Assembly (NCBI GenBank): GCA_023053545.1
Contig: JAKZAN010000107.1
Coordinates: 1-64,000, forward strand
Length of the DNA stretch: 64,000 nucleotides
From: Lepidurus packardi
Taxonomy: Eukaryota > Arthropoda > Branchiopoda > Notostraca > Triopsidae
Direction of reading: 5' to 3'
Under the pieces are notes generated by a model that did not search any database, was not told the origin of the DNA, and saw only the letters and a list, made by a program, of their open reading frames with translations. Positions within the stretch are counted from its first letter, which is position 1, and the number at the start of each line of letters is the position of its first letter. Positions 48,140 through 63,100 of this stretch are shown here, piece by piece. A program made the translations under genes and the position numbers.

Positions 48140-51100
48140 GAACTAGTATAAACCAGTTTAAACCAGTTTAGACCTGTGTAAACCAGTTTATACCAGTTAA
48201 AACCAGTTTAGACCTGTTTACACCGGTATAAACCAGTTTATAATCTAGTTTTGACCAGTTTAAACCAGATTAAGCCAGTTTTAACCGGTTTAAACCAGTT
48301 TGAACTAGTATAAACCAGTCTATAAACTACCTTAAACCAGTTTAGACATGAGTAAACCAGTTTTGACATGAGTAGACCAGTCTAAACCAGTTTGAACTAG
48401 TATAAACCAGTTTAAACCAGTTTAGACCTGTGTAAACCAGTTTATGCCATTTAGAACCAGTTTAGACCTGTTTACAAAGGTATAAACCAGTTTATAAACT
48501 AGCTTAAACCAGTGTAGACCTGTGTAAACCAGTTTAAACCAGTTTGAACTAGTATAAACAAGTTTAAACCAGTGTAACACAGTTAATAAACTAGTTTAAA
48601 CCAGTTTAGACCTGTTAAAAAAATTTAAACCAGTTTGAACTAGTTTATAGCAGTTAAAACCAGTTTAGACCTGTTTACACCGGTATAAACCAGTTTATAA
48701 TCTAGTTTTAACCAGTTTAAACCAGATTAAGCCAGTTTTAACCGGTTTAAACCAGTTTGAACTAGTATAAACCAGTTTATAAACTACGTTAAACCAGTTT
48801 AGACATGAGTAAACCAGTTTAGACATGAGTAGACCAGTTTAAACCAGTTTGAACTAGTATATACCAGGTTAAACCAGTGTAAAACAGTTATTAAACTAGT
48901 TTAAACCAGTTTAGACCTTTTAAGGCCTGGTTTAAACCAGTTTAAGCCAGTTAAAAACGGTTTAAACCAGTTTATAAACTAGCTTAAACAAGCTTAGACC
49001 TGTTAAAAAAAATTTAAACCAGTTTGAACTAGTATAAACCAGTATAAACCAGTTTAGACCTGTGTAAACCAGTTTATACCATTTAGAACCAGTTTAGACC
49101 TGTTTACACAGGTATAAACCAGTTTATGAACTAGCTTAAACCAGTTTAGACCTGTTTACACCGGTATAAACCAGTTTATGAACTCGCTTAAACCAGTTTA
49201 GACCTGTGTAAACCAGTTTAAACCAGTTTGAACTAGTATAAACAAGTTTAAACCAGTGTAAAACAGTTAATAAACTAGTTTAAACCAGTTTAGACCTGTT
49301 TAGGCCTGGTTTAAACCAGTTTAAGCCAGTTAAAAACGTTTTAAACCAGTTTATAAACTAGTTTGAACAAGTTTAGACCTGTTAAAAAAATTTCAACCAG
49401 TTTGAACTAGTATCAACCAGTTTATTCCAGTTAAAACCAGTTTAGACCTGTTTACACCGGTATAAACCAGTTTATAATCTAGTTTTGACCAGTTTAAACC
49501 AGATTAAGCCAGCTTTAACCGGTTTAAACCAGTTTGAACTAGTATAAACCAGTTTACACCAGTTAAGACCTGTGTAAACCAGTTTATACCATTTAGAACC
49601 AGTTTGGACCTGTTTACAAAGGTATAAACCAGTTTATAAACTAGCTTAAACCAGTTTAGACCTGTGTAAACCAGTTTAAACCAGTTTGAACTAGTATAAA
49701 CAAGTTTAAACCAGTGTAAAACAGTTAATAAACTAGTTTAAACCAGTCAAGACCTGTTTAGGCCTGGTTTAAACCAGTTTAAGCCAGTTTAAGCCAGTTA
49801 AAAACGTTTTAAACCAGTTTATAAACTAGTTAAAACAAGATTAGACCTGTTAAAAAAATTTCAACCAGTTTGAACTAGTATAAACCAGTTTAAACCTTTG
49901 TAAACCAGTTTATACCAGTTAAAACCAGTTTAGACCTGTTTACACCGGTATAAACCAGTTTATAATCTGGTTTTGACCAGTTTAAACCAGATTAAGCCAG
50001 TTTTAACCGGCTTAAACCAGTTTGAACTAGTATAAACCAGTTTAAACCAGTTTAGACCTGTGTAAACCAGTTTATACCATTTAGAACCAGTTTAGACCTG
50101 TTTAAACCGGTATAAACCAGTTTATAAACTAGCTTAAACCAGTTTAGACCTGTGTAAACCAGTTTAAACCAGTTTGAACTAGTAAAAACAAGTTTAAACC
50201 AGTGTAACACAGTTAATAAACTAGTTTAAACCAGTTTAGACCTGTTAAAAAAATTTAAACCAGTTTGAACTAGTTTATACCAGTTAAAACCAGTTTAGAC
50301 CTGTTTACACCGGTATAAACCAGTTTATAATCTAGTTTTAACCAGTTTAAACCAGATTAAGCCAGTTTTAACCGGTTTAAACCAGTTTGAACTAGTATAA
50401 ACCAGTTTATAAACTACGATAAACCAGTTTAGACATGAGTAAACCAGTTTAGACATGAGTAGACCAGTTTAAACCAGTTTGAACTAGTATAAACCAGATT
50501 AAACCAGTGTAAAACAGTTAATAAACTAGTTTAAACCAGTTTAGACCTTTTTAGGCCTGGTTTAAACCAGTTTAAGCCAGTTAAAAACGGTTTAAACCAG
50601 TTTATAAACTAGCTTAAACAAGCTTAGACCTGTTAAAAAAAATTAAACCAGTTTGAACTAGTATAAACCAGTATAAACCAGTTTAGAAATGTGTAAACCA
50701 GTTTAAACCATTTAGAACCAGTTTAGACCTGTTTACACCGGTATAAACCAGTTTATGAACTAGCTTAAACCAGTTTAGACCTGTTTACACCGGTATAAAC
50801 CAGTTTATGAACTCGCTTAAACCAGTTTAGACCTGTGTAAACCAGTTTAAACCAGTTTGAACTAGTATAAACAAGTTTAAACCAGTTTAAAACAGTTAAT
50901 AAACTAGTTTAAACCAGTTTAGACCTGTTTAGGCCTGGTTCAAACCAGTTTAAGCCAGTTAAAAACGTTTTAAACCAGTTTATAAACTAGTTTGAACAAG
51001 TTTAGACCTGTTAAAAAAATTTCAACCAGTTTGAACTAGTATCAACCAGTTTAAACCAGTTTAGACCTGTGTAAACCAGTTTATACCAGTTAAAACTAGT

Positions 51101-54100
51101 TTAGACCTGTTTACACCGGTATAAACCAGTTTATAATCTAGTTTTGACCAGTTTAAACCAGATTAAACCAGTTTTAACCGGTTTAAACCAGTTTGAACTA
51201 GTATAAACCAGTTTACACCAGTTTAGACCTGTGTAAACCAGTTTATACTATTTAGAACCAGTTTGGACCTGTTTACACCGGTGTAAACCAGTTTATAAAC
51301 TAGCTTAAACCAGTTTAGACCTGTGTAAACCAGTTTAAACCAGTTTGAACTAGTATAAACCAGTTTAAACCAGTTTAGACCTGTGTAAACCAGTTTATAC
51401 CAGTTAAAACCAGTTTAGACCTGTTTACACCGGTATAAACCAGTTTATAATCTAGTTTTGACCAGTTTAAAAAAGATTAAGCCAGTTTTAAATGGTTTAA
51501 ACCAGTTTGAACTAGTATAAACCAGTCTATAAACTACCTTAAACCAGTTTAGACATGAGTAAACCAGTTTTGACATGAGTAGACCAGTCTAAACCAGTTT
51601 GAACTAGTATAAACCAGTTTTAACCAGTTTAGACCTGTGTAAACCAGTTTATGCCATTTAGAACCAGTTTAGACCTGTTTACAAAGGTATAAACCAGTTT
51701 ATAAACTAGCTTAAACCAGTTTAGACCTGTGTAAACCAGTTTAAACCAGTTTGAACTAGTATAAACAAGTTTAAACCAGTGTAAAACAGTTAATAAACTA
51801 GTTTAAACCAGTTAAGACCTGTTTAGGCCTGGTTTAAACCAGTTTAAGCCAGTTTAAAACAGTTAAAAACGTTTTAAACCAGTTTATAAACTAGTTAAAA
51901 CAAGTTTAGACCTGTTAAAAAAATTTCAACCAGTTTGAACTAGTATAAACCAGTTTAAACCTTTGTAAACCAGTTTATACCAGTTAAAACCAGTTTAGAC
52001 CTGTTTAAACCAGTATAAACCAGTTTATAATCTGGTTTTGACCAGTTTAAACCAGATTAAGCCAGTTTTAACCGGCTTAAACCAGTTTGAACTAGTATAA
52101 ACCAGTTTAAACCAGTTTAGACCTGTGTAAACCGGTTTGTACCATTTAGAACCAGTTTAGACCTGTTTACACCGGTATAAACCAGTTTATAAACTAGCTT
52201 AAACCAGTTTAGACCTGTGTAAACCAGTTTAAACCAGTTTGAACTAGTATAAACAAGTTTAAACCAGTGTTAACACAGTTAATAAACTAGTTTAAACCAG
52301 TTAAGACCTGTTTAGGCCTGGTTTAAACCAGTTTAAGCCAGTTTAAGCCAGTTAAAAACGTTTTAAACCAGTTTATAAACTAGTTAAAACAAGTTTAGAC
52401 CTGTTAAAAAAATTTCAACCAGTTTGAACTAGTATAAACCAGTTTAAACCTTTGTAAACCAGTTTATACCAGTTAAAACCTTTTTAGACCTGTTTACACC
52501 GGTATAAACCAGTTTATAATCTGGTTTTGACCAGTTTAAACCAGATTAAGCCAGTTTTAACCGGCTTAAACCAGTTTGAACTAGTATAAACCAGTTTAAA
52601 CCAGTTTAGACCTGTGTAAACCAGTTTATACCATTGAGAACCAGTTTAGACCTGTTTAAACCAGTTTGAACTAGTATAAACAAGTTTAGACCAGTGTAAC
52701 ACAGTTAATAAACTAGTTTAAACCAGTTTAGACCTGTTAAAAAAATTTAAACCAGTTTGAACTAGTTTATACCAGTTAAAACCAGTTTAGACCTGTTTAC
52801 ACCGGTATAAACCAGTTTATAATCTAGTTTTAACCAGTTTAAACCAGATTAAGCCAGTTTTAACCGGTTTAAACCAGTTTGAACTAGTATAAACCAGTTT
52901 ATAAACTACGTTAAACCAGTTTAGACATGAGTAAACCAGTTTAGACATGAGTAGACCAGTTTAAACCAGTTTGAACTAGTATAAACCAGGTTAAACCAGT
53001 GTAAAACAGTTAATAAACTAGTTTAAACCAGTTTAGACCTTTTAAGGCCTGGTTTAAACCAGTTTAAGCCAGTTAAAAACGGTTTAAACCAGTTTATAAA
53101 CTAGCTTAAACAAGCTTAGACCTGTTAAAAAAAATTTAAACCAGTTTGAACTAGTATAAACCAGTATAAACCAGTTTAGACCTGTGTAAACCAGTTTATA
53201 CCATTTAGAACCAGTTTAGACCTGTTTACACAGGTATAAACCAGTTTATGAACTAGCTTAAACCAATTTAGACCTGTTTACACCGGTATAAACCAGTTTA
53301 TGAACTCGCTTAAACCAGTTTAGACCTGTGTAAACCAGTTTGAACTAGTATAAACAAGTTTAAACCAGTGTAAAACAGTTAATAAACTAGTTTAAACCAG
53401 TTTAGACCTGTTTAGGCCTGGTTTAAACCAGTTTAAGCCAGTTAAAAACGTTTTAAACCAGTTTATAAACTAGTTTGAACAAGTTTAGACCTGTTAAATA
53501 AATTTCAACCAGTTTGAACTAGTATCAACCAGTTTAAACCAGTTTAGACCTGTGTAAACCAGTTTATACCAGTTAAAACCAGTTTAGACCTGTTTACACC
53601 GGTATAAACCAGTTTATAATCTAGTTTTGACCAGTTTAAACCAGATTAAGCCAGTTTTAACCGGTTTAAACCAGTTTGAACTAGTATAAACCAGTTTACA
53701 CCAGTTTAGACCTTGTAAACCAGTTTATACCATTTAGAACCAGTTTGGACCTGTTTACACCGGTGTAAACCAGTTTATACACTAGCTTAAACCAGTTTAG
53801 ACCTGTGTAAACCAGTTTAAACCAGTTTGAACTAGTATAAACAAGTTTGAACCAGTGTAACACAGTTAATAAACTAGTTTAATCCAGTTTAGACCTGTTA
53901 AAAAAATTTCAACCAGTTTGAACTAGTATAAACCAGTTTAGACCTGTGTAAACCAGTTTATACCAGTTAAAACCAGTTTAGACCTGTTTACACCGGTATA
54001 AACCAGTTTATAATCTAGTTTTGACCAGTTTAAACCAGATTAAGCCAGTTTTAACCGGTTTAAACCAGTTTGAACTAGTATAAACCAGTCTATAAACTAC

Positions 54101-57100
54101 CTTAAACCAGTTTAGACATGAGTAAACCAGAATTGACATGAGTAGACCAGTCTAAACCAGTTTGAACTAGTATAAACCAGTTTAAACCAGTTTAGACCTG
54201 TGTAAACCAGTTTATGCCATTTAGAACCAGTTTAGACCTGTTTACAAAGGCATAAACCAGTTTATAAACTAGCTTAAACCAGTTTAGACCTGTGTAAACC
54301 AGTTTATACCATTTAGAACCAGTTTAGACCTGTTTACACCGGTATAAACCAGTTTAAAAACTAGCTTATACCAGTTTAGACCTGTGTAAACCAGTTTAAA
54401 CCAGTTTGAACTAGTATAAACAAGTTTAAACCAGTGTAACACAGTTAATAAACTAGTTTAAACCAGTTTAGACCTGTTAAAAAAATTTAAACCAGTTTGA
54501 ACTAGTTTATACCAGTTAAAACCAGTTTAGACCTGTTTACACCGGTATAAACCAGTTTATAATCTAGTTTTAACCAGTTTAAACCAGATTAAGCCAGTTT
54601 TAACCGGTTTAAACCAGTTTGAACTAGTATAATCCAGTTTATAAACTACGATATACCAGTTTAGACATGAGTAAACCAGTTTAGACATGAGTAGACCAGT
54701 TTAAACCAGTTTGAACTAGTATAAACCAGATTAAACCAGTGTAAAACAGTTAATAAACTAGTTTAAGCCAGTTTAGACCTTTTTAGGCCTGGTTTAAACC
54801 AGTTTAAGCCAGTTAAAAACGGTTTAAACCAGTTTATAAACTAGCTTAAACAAGCTTAGACCTGTTAAAAAAAATTAAACCAGTTTGAACTAGTATAAAC
54901 CAGTATAAACCAGTTTAGAAATGTGTAAACCAGTTTAAACCATTTAGAACCAGTTTAGACCTGTTTACACCGGTATAAACCAGTTTATGAACTAGCTTAA
55001 ACCAGTTTAGACCTGTTTACACCGGTATGAACCAGTTTATGAACTCGCTTAAACCAGTTTAGACCTGTGTAAACCAGTTTAAACCAGTTTGAACTAGTAT
55101 AAACAAGTTTAAACCAGTTTAAAACAGTTAATAAACTAGTTTAAACCAGTTTAGACCTGTTTAGGCCTGGTTCAAACCAGTTTAAGCCAGTTAAAAACGT
55201 TTTAAACCAGTTTATAAACTAGTTTGAACAAGTTTAGACCTGTTAAAAAAATTTCAACCAGTTTGAACTAGTATCAACCAGTTTAAACCAGTTTAGACCT
55301 GTGTAAACCAGTTTATACCAGTTAAATCTAGTTTAGACCTGTTTACACCGGTATAAACCAGTTTATAATCTAGTTTTGACCAGTTTAAACCAGATTAAAC
55401 CAGTTTTAACCGGTTTAAACCAGTTTGAACTAGTATAAACCAGTTTACACCAGTTTAGACCTGTGTAAACCAGTTTATACCATTTAGAACCAGTTTGGAC
55501 CTGTTTACACCGGTGTAAACCAGTTTATAAACTAGCTTAAACCAGTTTAGACCTGTGTAAACCAGTTTAAACCAGTTTGAACTAGTATAAACAAGTTTAA
55601 ACCAGTGTAACACAGTTAATAAACTAGTTTAAACCAGTTTAGACCTGTTAAAAAATTTCAACCAGTTTGAACTAGTATAAACCAGTTTAAACCAGTTTAG
55701 ACCTGTGTAAACCAGTTTATACCAGTTAAAACCAGTTTAGACCTGTTTACACCGGTATAAACCAGTTTATAATCTAGTTTTGACCAGTTTAAAAAAGATT
55801 AAGCCAGTTTTAAATGGTTTAAACCAGTTTGAACTAGTATAAACCAGTCTATAAACTACCTTAAACCAGTTTAGACATGAGTAAACCAGTTTTGACATGA
55901 GTAGACCAGTCTAAACCAGTTTGAACTAGTATAAACCAGTTTTAACCAGTTTAGACCTGTGTAAACCAGTTTATGCCATTTAGAACCAGTTTAGACCTGT
56001 TTACAAAGGTATAAACCAGTTTATAAACTAGCTTAAACCAGTTTAGACCTGTGTAAACCAGTTTAAACCAGTTTGAACTAGTATAAACAAGTTTAAACCA
56101 GTGTAAAACAGTTAATAAACTAGTTTAAACCAGTTAAGACCTGTTTAGGCCTGGTTTAAACCAGTTTAAGCCAGTTTAAAACAGTTAAAAACGTTTTAAA
56201 CCAGTTTATAAACTAGTTAAAACAAGTTTAGACCTGTTAAAAAAATTTCAACCAGTTTGAACTAGTATAAACCAGTTTAAACCTTTGTAAACCAGTTTAT
56301 ACCAGTTAAAACCAGTTTAGGCCTGTTTAAACCAGTATAAACCAGTTTATAATCTGGTTTTGACCAGTTTAAACCAGATTAAGCCAGTTTTAACCGGCTT
56401 AAACCAGTTTGAACTAGTATAAACCAGTTTAAACCAGTTTAGACCTGTGTAAACCGGTTTGTACCATTTAGAACCAGTTTAGACCTGTTTACACCGGTAT
56501 AAACCAGTTTATAAACTAGCTTAAACCAGTTTAGACCTGTGTAAACCAGTTTAAACCAGTTTGAACTAGTATAAACAAGTTTAAACCAGTGTTAACACAG
56601 TTAATAAACTAGTTTAAACCAGTTAAGACCTGTTTAGGCCTGGTTTAAACCAGTTTAAGCCAGTTTAAGCCAGTTAAAAACGTTTTAAACCAGTTTATAA
56701 ACTAGTTAAAACAAGTTTAGACCTGTTAAAAAAATTTCAACCAGTTTGAACTAGTATAAACCAGTTTAAACCTTTGTAAACCAGTTTATACCAGTTAAAA
56801 CCAGTTTAGACCTGTTTACACCGGTATAAACCAGTTTATAATCTGGTTTTGACCAGTTTAAACCAGATTAAGCCAGTTTTAACCGGCTTAAACCAGTTTG
56901 AACTAGTATAAACCAGTTTAAACCAGTTTAGACCTGTGTAAACCAGTTTATACCATTGAGAACCAGTTTAGACCTGTTTAAACCAGTTTGAACTAGTATA
57001 AACAAGTTTAGACCAGTGTAACACAGTTAATAAACTAGTTTAAACCAGTTTAGACCTGTTAAAAAAATTTAAACCAGTTTGAACTAGTTTATACCAGTTA

Positions 57101-60100
57101 AAACCAGTTTAGACCTGTTTACACCGGTATAAACCAGTTTATAATCTAGTTTTAACCAGTTTAAACCAGATTAAGCCAGTTTTAACCGGTTTAAACCAGT
57201 TTGAACTAGTATAAACCAGTTTATAAACTACGTTAAACCAGTTTAGACATGAGTAAACCAGTTTAGACATGAGTAGACCAGTTTAAACCGGTTTGAACTA
57301 GTATAAACCAGGTTAAACCAGTGTAAAACAGTTAATAAACTAGTTTAAACCAGTTTAGACCTTTTAAGGCCTGGTTTAAACCAGTTTAAGCCAGTTAAAA
57401 ACGGTTTAAACCAGTTTATAAACTAGCTTAAACAAGCTTAGACCTGTTAAAAAAAATTTAAACCAGTTTGAACTAGTATAAACCAGTATAAACCAGTTTA
57501 GACCTGTGTAAACCAGTTTATACCATTTAGAACCAGTTTAGACCTGTTTACACAGGTATAAACCAGTTTATGAACTAGCTTAAACCAGTTTAGACCTGTT
57601 TACACCGGTATAAACCAGTTTATGAACTCGCTTAAACCAGTTTAGACCTGTGTAAACCAGTTTGAACTAGTATAAACAAGTTTAAACCAGTATAAAACAG
57701 TTAATAAACTAGTTTAAACCAGTTTAGACCTGTTTAGGCCTGGTTTAAACCAGTTTAAGCCAGTTAAAAACGTTTTAAACCAGTTTATAAACTAGTTTGA
57801 ACAAGTTTAGACCTGTTAAATAAATTTCAACCAGTTTGAACTAGTATCAACCAGTTTAAACCAGTTTAGACCTGTGTAAACCAGTTTATACCATTTAGAA
57901 CCAGTTTGGACCTGTTTACACCGGTGTAAACCAGTTTATACACTAGCTTAAACCAGTTTAGACCTGTGTAAACCAGTTTAAACCAGTTTGAACTAGTATA
58001 AACAAGTTTGAACCAGTGTAACACAGTTAATAAACTAGTTTAATCCAGTTTAGACCTGTTAAAAAAATTTCAACCAGTTTGAACTAGTATAAACCAGTTT
58101 AGACCTGTGTAAACCAGTTTATACCAGTTAAAACCAGTTTAGACCTGTTTACACCGGTATAAACCAGTTTATAATCTAGTTTTGACCAGTTTAAACCAGA
58201 TTAAGCCAGTTTTAACCGGTTTAAACCAGTTTGAACTAGTATAAACCAGTCTATAAACTACCTTAAACCAGTTTAGACATGAGTAAACCAGAATTGACAT
58301 GAGTAGACCAGTCTAAACCAGTTTGAACTAGTATAAACCAGTTTAAACCAGTTTAGACCTGTTTACAAAGGCATAAACCAGTTTATAAACTAGCTTAAAC
58401 CAGTTTAGACCTGTGTAAACCAGTTTAAACCAGTTTAAACTAGTATAAACAAGTTTAAACCAGTGTAAAACAGTTAATAAACTAGTTTAAACCAGTTAAG
58501 ACCTGTTTAGGCCTGGTTTAAACCAGTTTAAGCCAGTTTAAGCCAGTTAAAAACGTTTTAAACCAGTTTATAAATTAGTTAAAACAAGTTTAGAGCTGTT
58601 AAAAAAATTTCAACCAGTTTGAACTAGTATAAACCAGTTTAAACCTTTGTAAACCAGTTTATACCAGTTAAAACCAGTTTAGACCTGTTAACACCGGTAT
58701 AAACCAGTTTATACTCTGGTTTTGACCAGTTTAAACCAGATGAAGCCAGTTTTAACCGTCTTAAACCAGTTTGAACTAGTATAAACCAGTTTAAACCAGT
58801 TTAGACCTGTGTAAACCAGTTTATACCATTTAGAATCAGTTTAGACCTGTTTACACCGGTATAAACCAGTTTATAATGTAGTTTTGACCAGTTTAAACCA
58901 GATTAAGCCAGTTTTAACCGGTTTAAACCAGTTTGAACTAGTATAAACCAGTCTATAAACTACCTTAAACCAGTTTAGACATGAGTAAACCAGTTTTGAC
59001 ATGAGTAGAGCAGTCTAAACCAGTTTGAACTAGTATAAACCAGTTTAAACCAGTTTAGACCTGTGTAAACCAGTTTATGCCATTAAGAACCAGTTTAGAC
59101 CTGTTTACAAATGTATAAACCAGTTTATAAACTAGCTTAAACCAGTTTAGACCTGTGTAAACCAGTTTAAACCAGTTTGAACTAGTATAAACAAGTTTAA
59201 ACCAGTGTAAAACAGTTAATAAACTAGTTTAAACCAGTTAAGACCTGTTTAGGCCTGGTTTAAACCAGTTTAAGCCAGTTTAAGCCAGTTAAAAACGTTT
59301 TAAACCAGTTTATAAACTAGTTAAAACAAATTTAGCCCCGTTAAAAAAATTTCAACCAGTTTGAACTAGTATAAACCAGTTTAAACCTTTGTAAACCAGT
59401 TTGTACCAGTTAAAACCAGTTTAGACCTGTTTACACCGGTACAAACCAGTTTATAATCTGGTTTTGACCAGTTTAAACCAGATTAAGCCAGTTTTAACCG
59501 GCTTAAACCAGTTTGAACTAGTATAAACCAGTTTAAACCAGTTTAGACCTGTGTAAACCAGTTTATACCATTTAGAACCAGTTTAGACCTGTTTACACCG
59601 GTATAAACCAGTTTATAAACTAGCTTAAACCAGTTTAGACCTGTGTAAACCAGTTTAAACCAGTTTGAACTAGTAAAAACAAGTTTAAACCAGTGTAACA
59701 CAGTTAATAAACTAGTTTAAACCAGTTTAGACCTGTTAAAAAAATTTAAACCAGTTTGAACTAGTTTATACCAGTTAAAACCAGTTTAGACCTGTTTACA
59801 CCGGTATAAACCAGTTTATAATCTAGTTTTAACCAGTTTAAACCAGATTAAGCCAGTTTTAACCGGTTTAAACCAGTTTGAACTAGTATAAACCAGTTTA
59901 TAAACTACGATAAATCAGTTTAGACATGAGTAAACCAGTTTAGACATGAGTAGACCAGTTTAAACCAGTTTGAACTAGTATAAACCAGATTAAACCAGTG
60001 TAAAACAGTTAATAAACTAGTTTAAGCCAGTTTAGACCTTTTTAGGCCTGGTTTAAACCAGTTTAAGCCAGTTAAAAACGGCTTAAACCAGTTTATAAAC

Positions 60101-63100
60101 TAGCTTAAACAAGCTTAGACCTGTTAAAAAAAATTAAACCAGTTTGAACTAGTATAAACCAGTATAAACCAGTTTAGAAATGTGTAAACCAGTTTATACC
60201 ATTTAGAACCAGTTTAGACCTGTTTACACCGGTATAAACCAGTTTATGAACTAGCTTAAACCAGTTTAGACCTGTTTACACCGGTATAAACCAGTTTATG
60301 AACTCGCTTAAACCAGTTTAGACCTGTGTAAACCAGTTTAAACCATTTTGAACTAGTATAAACAAGTTTAGACCAGTGTAAAACAGTTAATAAACTAGTT
60401 TAAACCAGTTTAGACCTGTTTAGGCCTGGTTTAAACCAGTTTAAGCCAGTTAAAAACGTTTTAAACCAGTTTATAAACTAGTTTGAACAAGTTTAGACCT
60501 GTTAAAAAAATTTCAACCAGTTTGAACTAGTATCAACCAGTTTAAACCAGTTTAGACCTGTGTAAACCAGTTTATACCAGTTAAAACCAGTTTAGACCTG
60601 TTTACACCGGTATAAACCAGTTTATAATCTAGTTTTGACCAGTTTAAACCAGATTAAGCCAGTTTTAACCCGTTTAAACCAGTTTGAACTAGTATTAACC
60701 AGTCTATAAACTACCTTAAACCAGTTTAGACATGAGTAAACCAGTTTTGACATGAGTAGACCAGTCTAAACCAGTTTGAACTAGTATAAACCAGTTTAAA
60801 CCAGTTTAGACCTGTGTAAACCAGTTTATGCCATTTAGAACCAGTTTAGACCTGTTTACAAAGGTATAAACCAGTTTATGAACTCGCTTAAACCAGTTTA
60901 GACCTGTGTAAACCAGTTTAAACCAGTTTGAACTAGTATAAACAAGTTTAAACCAGTGTAAAACAGTTAATAAACTAGTTTAAACCAGTTTAGACCTGTT
61001 TAGGCCTGGTTTAAACCAGTTTAAGCCAGTTTAAGCCAGTTAAAAACCTTTTAAACCAGTTTATGAACTAGTTAAAACAAGTTTAGACCTGTTAAAAGAA
61101 TTTCAACCAGTTTGAACTAGTATAAACCAGTTTAAACCTTTGTAAACCAGTTTATACCAGTTAAAACCAGTTTAGACCTGTTTACACCGGTATAAACCAG
61201 TTTATAATCTGGTTTTGACCAGTTTAAACCAGATTAAGCCAGTTTTAACCGGCTTAAACCAGTTTGAACTAGTATAAGCCAGTTTAAACCAGTTTAGACC
61301 TGTGTAAACCAGTTTATACCATTTAGAACCAGTTTAGACCTGTTTACACCGGTATAAACCAGTTTATAAACTAGCTTAAACCAGTTTAGACCTGTGTAAA
61401 CCAGTTTAAACCAGTTTGAACTAGTATAAACAAGTTTAAACCAGTGTAACACAGTTAATAAACTAGTTTAAACCAGTTTAGACCTGTTAAAAAAATTTAA
61501 ACCAGTTTGAACTAGTTTATACCAGTTAAAACAAGTTTAGACCTGTTTACACCGGTATAAACCAGTTTATAATCTAGTTTTAACCAGTTTAAACCAGATT
61601 AAGCCAGTTTTAACCGGTTTAAACCAGTTTGAACTAGTATAAACCAGTTTATAAACTACGTTAAACCAGTTTAGACATGAGTAAACCAGTTTAGACATGA
61701 GTAGACCAGTTTAAACCAGTTTGAACTAGTATAAACCAGGTTAAACCAGTGTAAAACAGTTAATAAACTAGTTTAAACCAGTTTAGACCTTTTTAGGCCT
61801 GGTTTAAACCAGTTTAAGCCAGTTAAAAACGGTTTAAACCAGTTTATAAACTAGCTTAAACAAGCTTAGACCTGTTAAAAAAATTTAAACCAGTTTGAAC
61901 TGGTATAAACCAGTATAAACCAGTTTTGACCTGTGTAAACCAGTTTATACCATTTAGAACCAGTTTAGACCTGTTTACACCGGTATAAACCAGTTTATGA
62001 ACTAGCTTAAACCAGTTTAGACCTGTTTACACCGGTATAAACCAGTTTATGAACTCGCTTAAACCAGTTTAGACCTGTGTAAACCAGTTTAAACCAGTTT
62101 GAACTAGTATAAACAAGTTTAAACCAGAGTAAAACAGTTAATAAACTAGTTTAACCAGTTTAGACCTGTTTAGGCCTGGTTTAAACCAGTTTAAGCCAGT
62201 TAAAAACGCTTTAAACCAGTTTATAAACTAGTTTGAACAAGTTTAGACCTGTTAAAAAATTTCAACCAGTTTGAACTAGTATAAACCAGTTTACACCAGT
62301 TTAGACCTGTGTAAACCAGTTTATACCATTTAGAACCAGTTTGGACCTGTTTACACCGGTGTAAACCAGTTTATAAACTAGCTTAAACCAGTTTAGACCT
62401 GTGTAAACCAGTTTAAACCAGTTTGAACTAGTATAAACAAGTTTAAACCAGTGTAACACAGTTAATAAACTAGTTTAAACCAGTTTAGACCTGTTAAAAA
62501 AATTCAACCAGTTTGAACTAGTATAAACCAGTTTAAACCAGTTTAGACCTGTGTAAACCAGTTTATACCAGTTAAAACCAGTTTAGACCTGTTTACACCG
62601 GTATAAACCAGTTTATAATCTAGTTTTAACCAGTTTAAACCAGATTAAGCCAGTTTTAACCGGTTTAAACCAGTTTGAACTAGTATAAACCAGTCTATAA
62701 ACTACCTTAAACCAGTTTTGACATGAGTAGACCAGTTTAAACCAGTTTGAACTAGTATAAACCAGGTTAAACCAGTGTAAAACAGTTAATAAACTAGTTT
62801 AAACCAGTTTAGACCTTTTTAGGCCTGGTTTAAACCAGTTTAAGCCAGTTAAAAACGGTTTAAACCAGTTTATAAACTAGCTTAAACAAGCTTAGACCTG
62901 TAAAAAAAATTTAAACCAGTTTGAACTAGTATAAACCAGTATAAACCAGTTTAGATCTATGTAAACCAGTTTATACCATTTAGAACCAGTTTAGATCTGT
63001 TTACACCGGTATAAACCAGTTTATGAACTAGCTTAAACCAGTTTAGACCTGTTTACACCGGTATAAACCAGTTTATGAACTCGCTTAAACCAGTTTAGAC

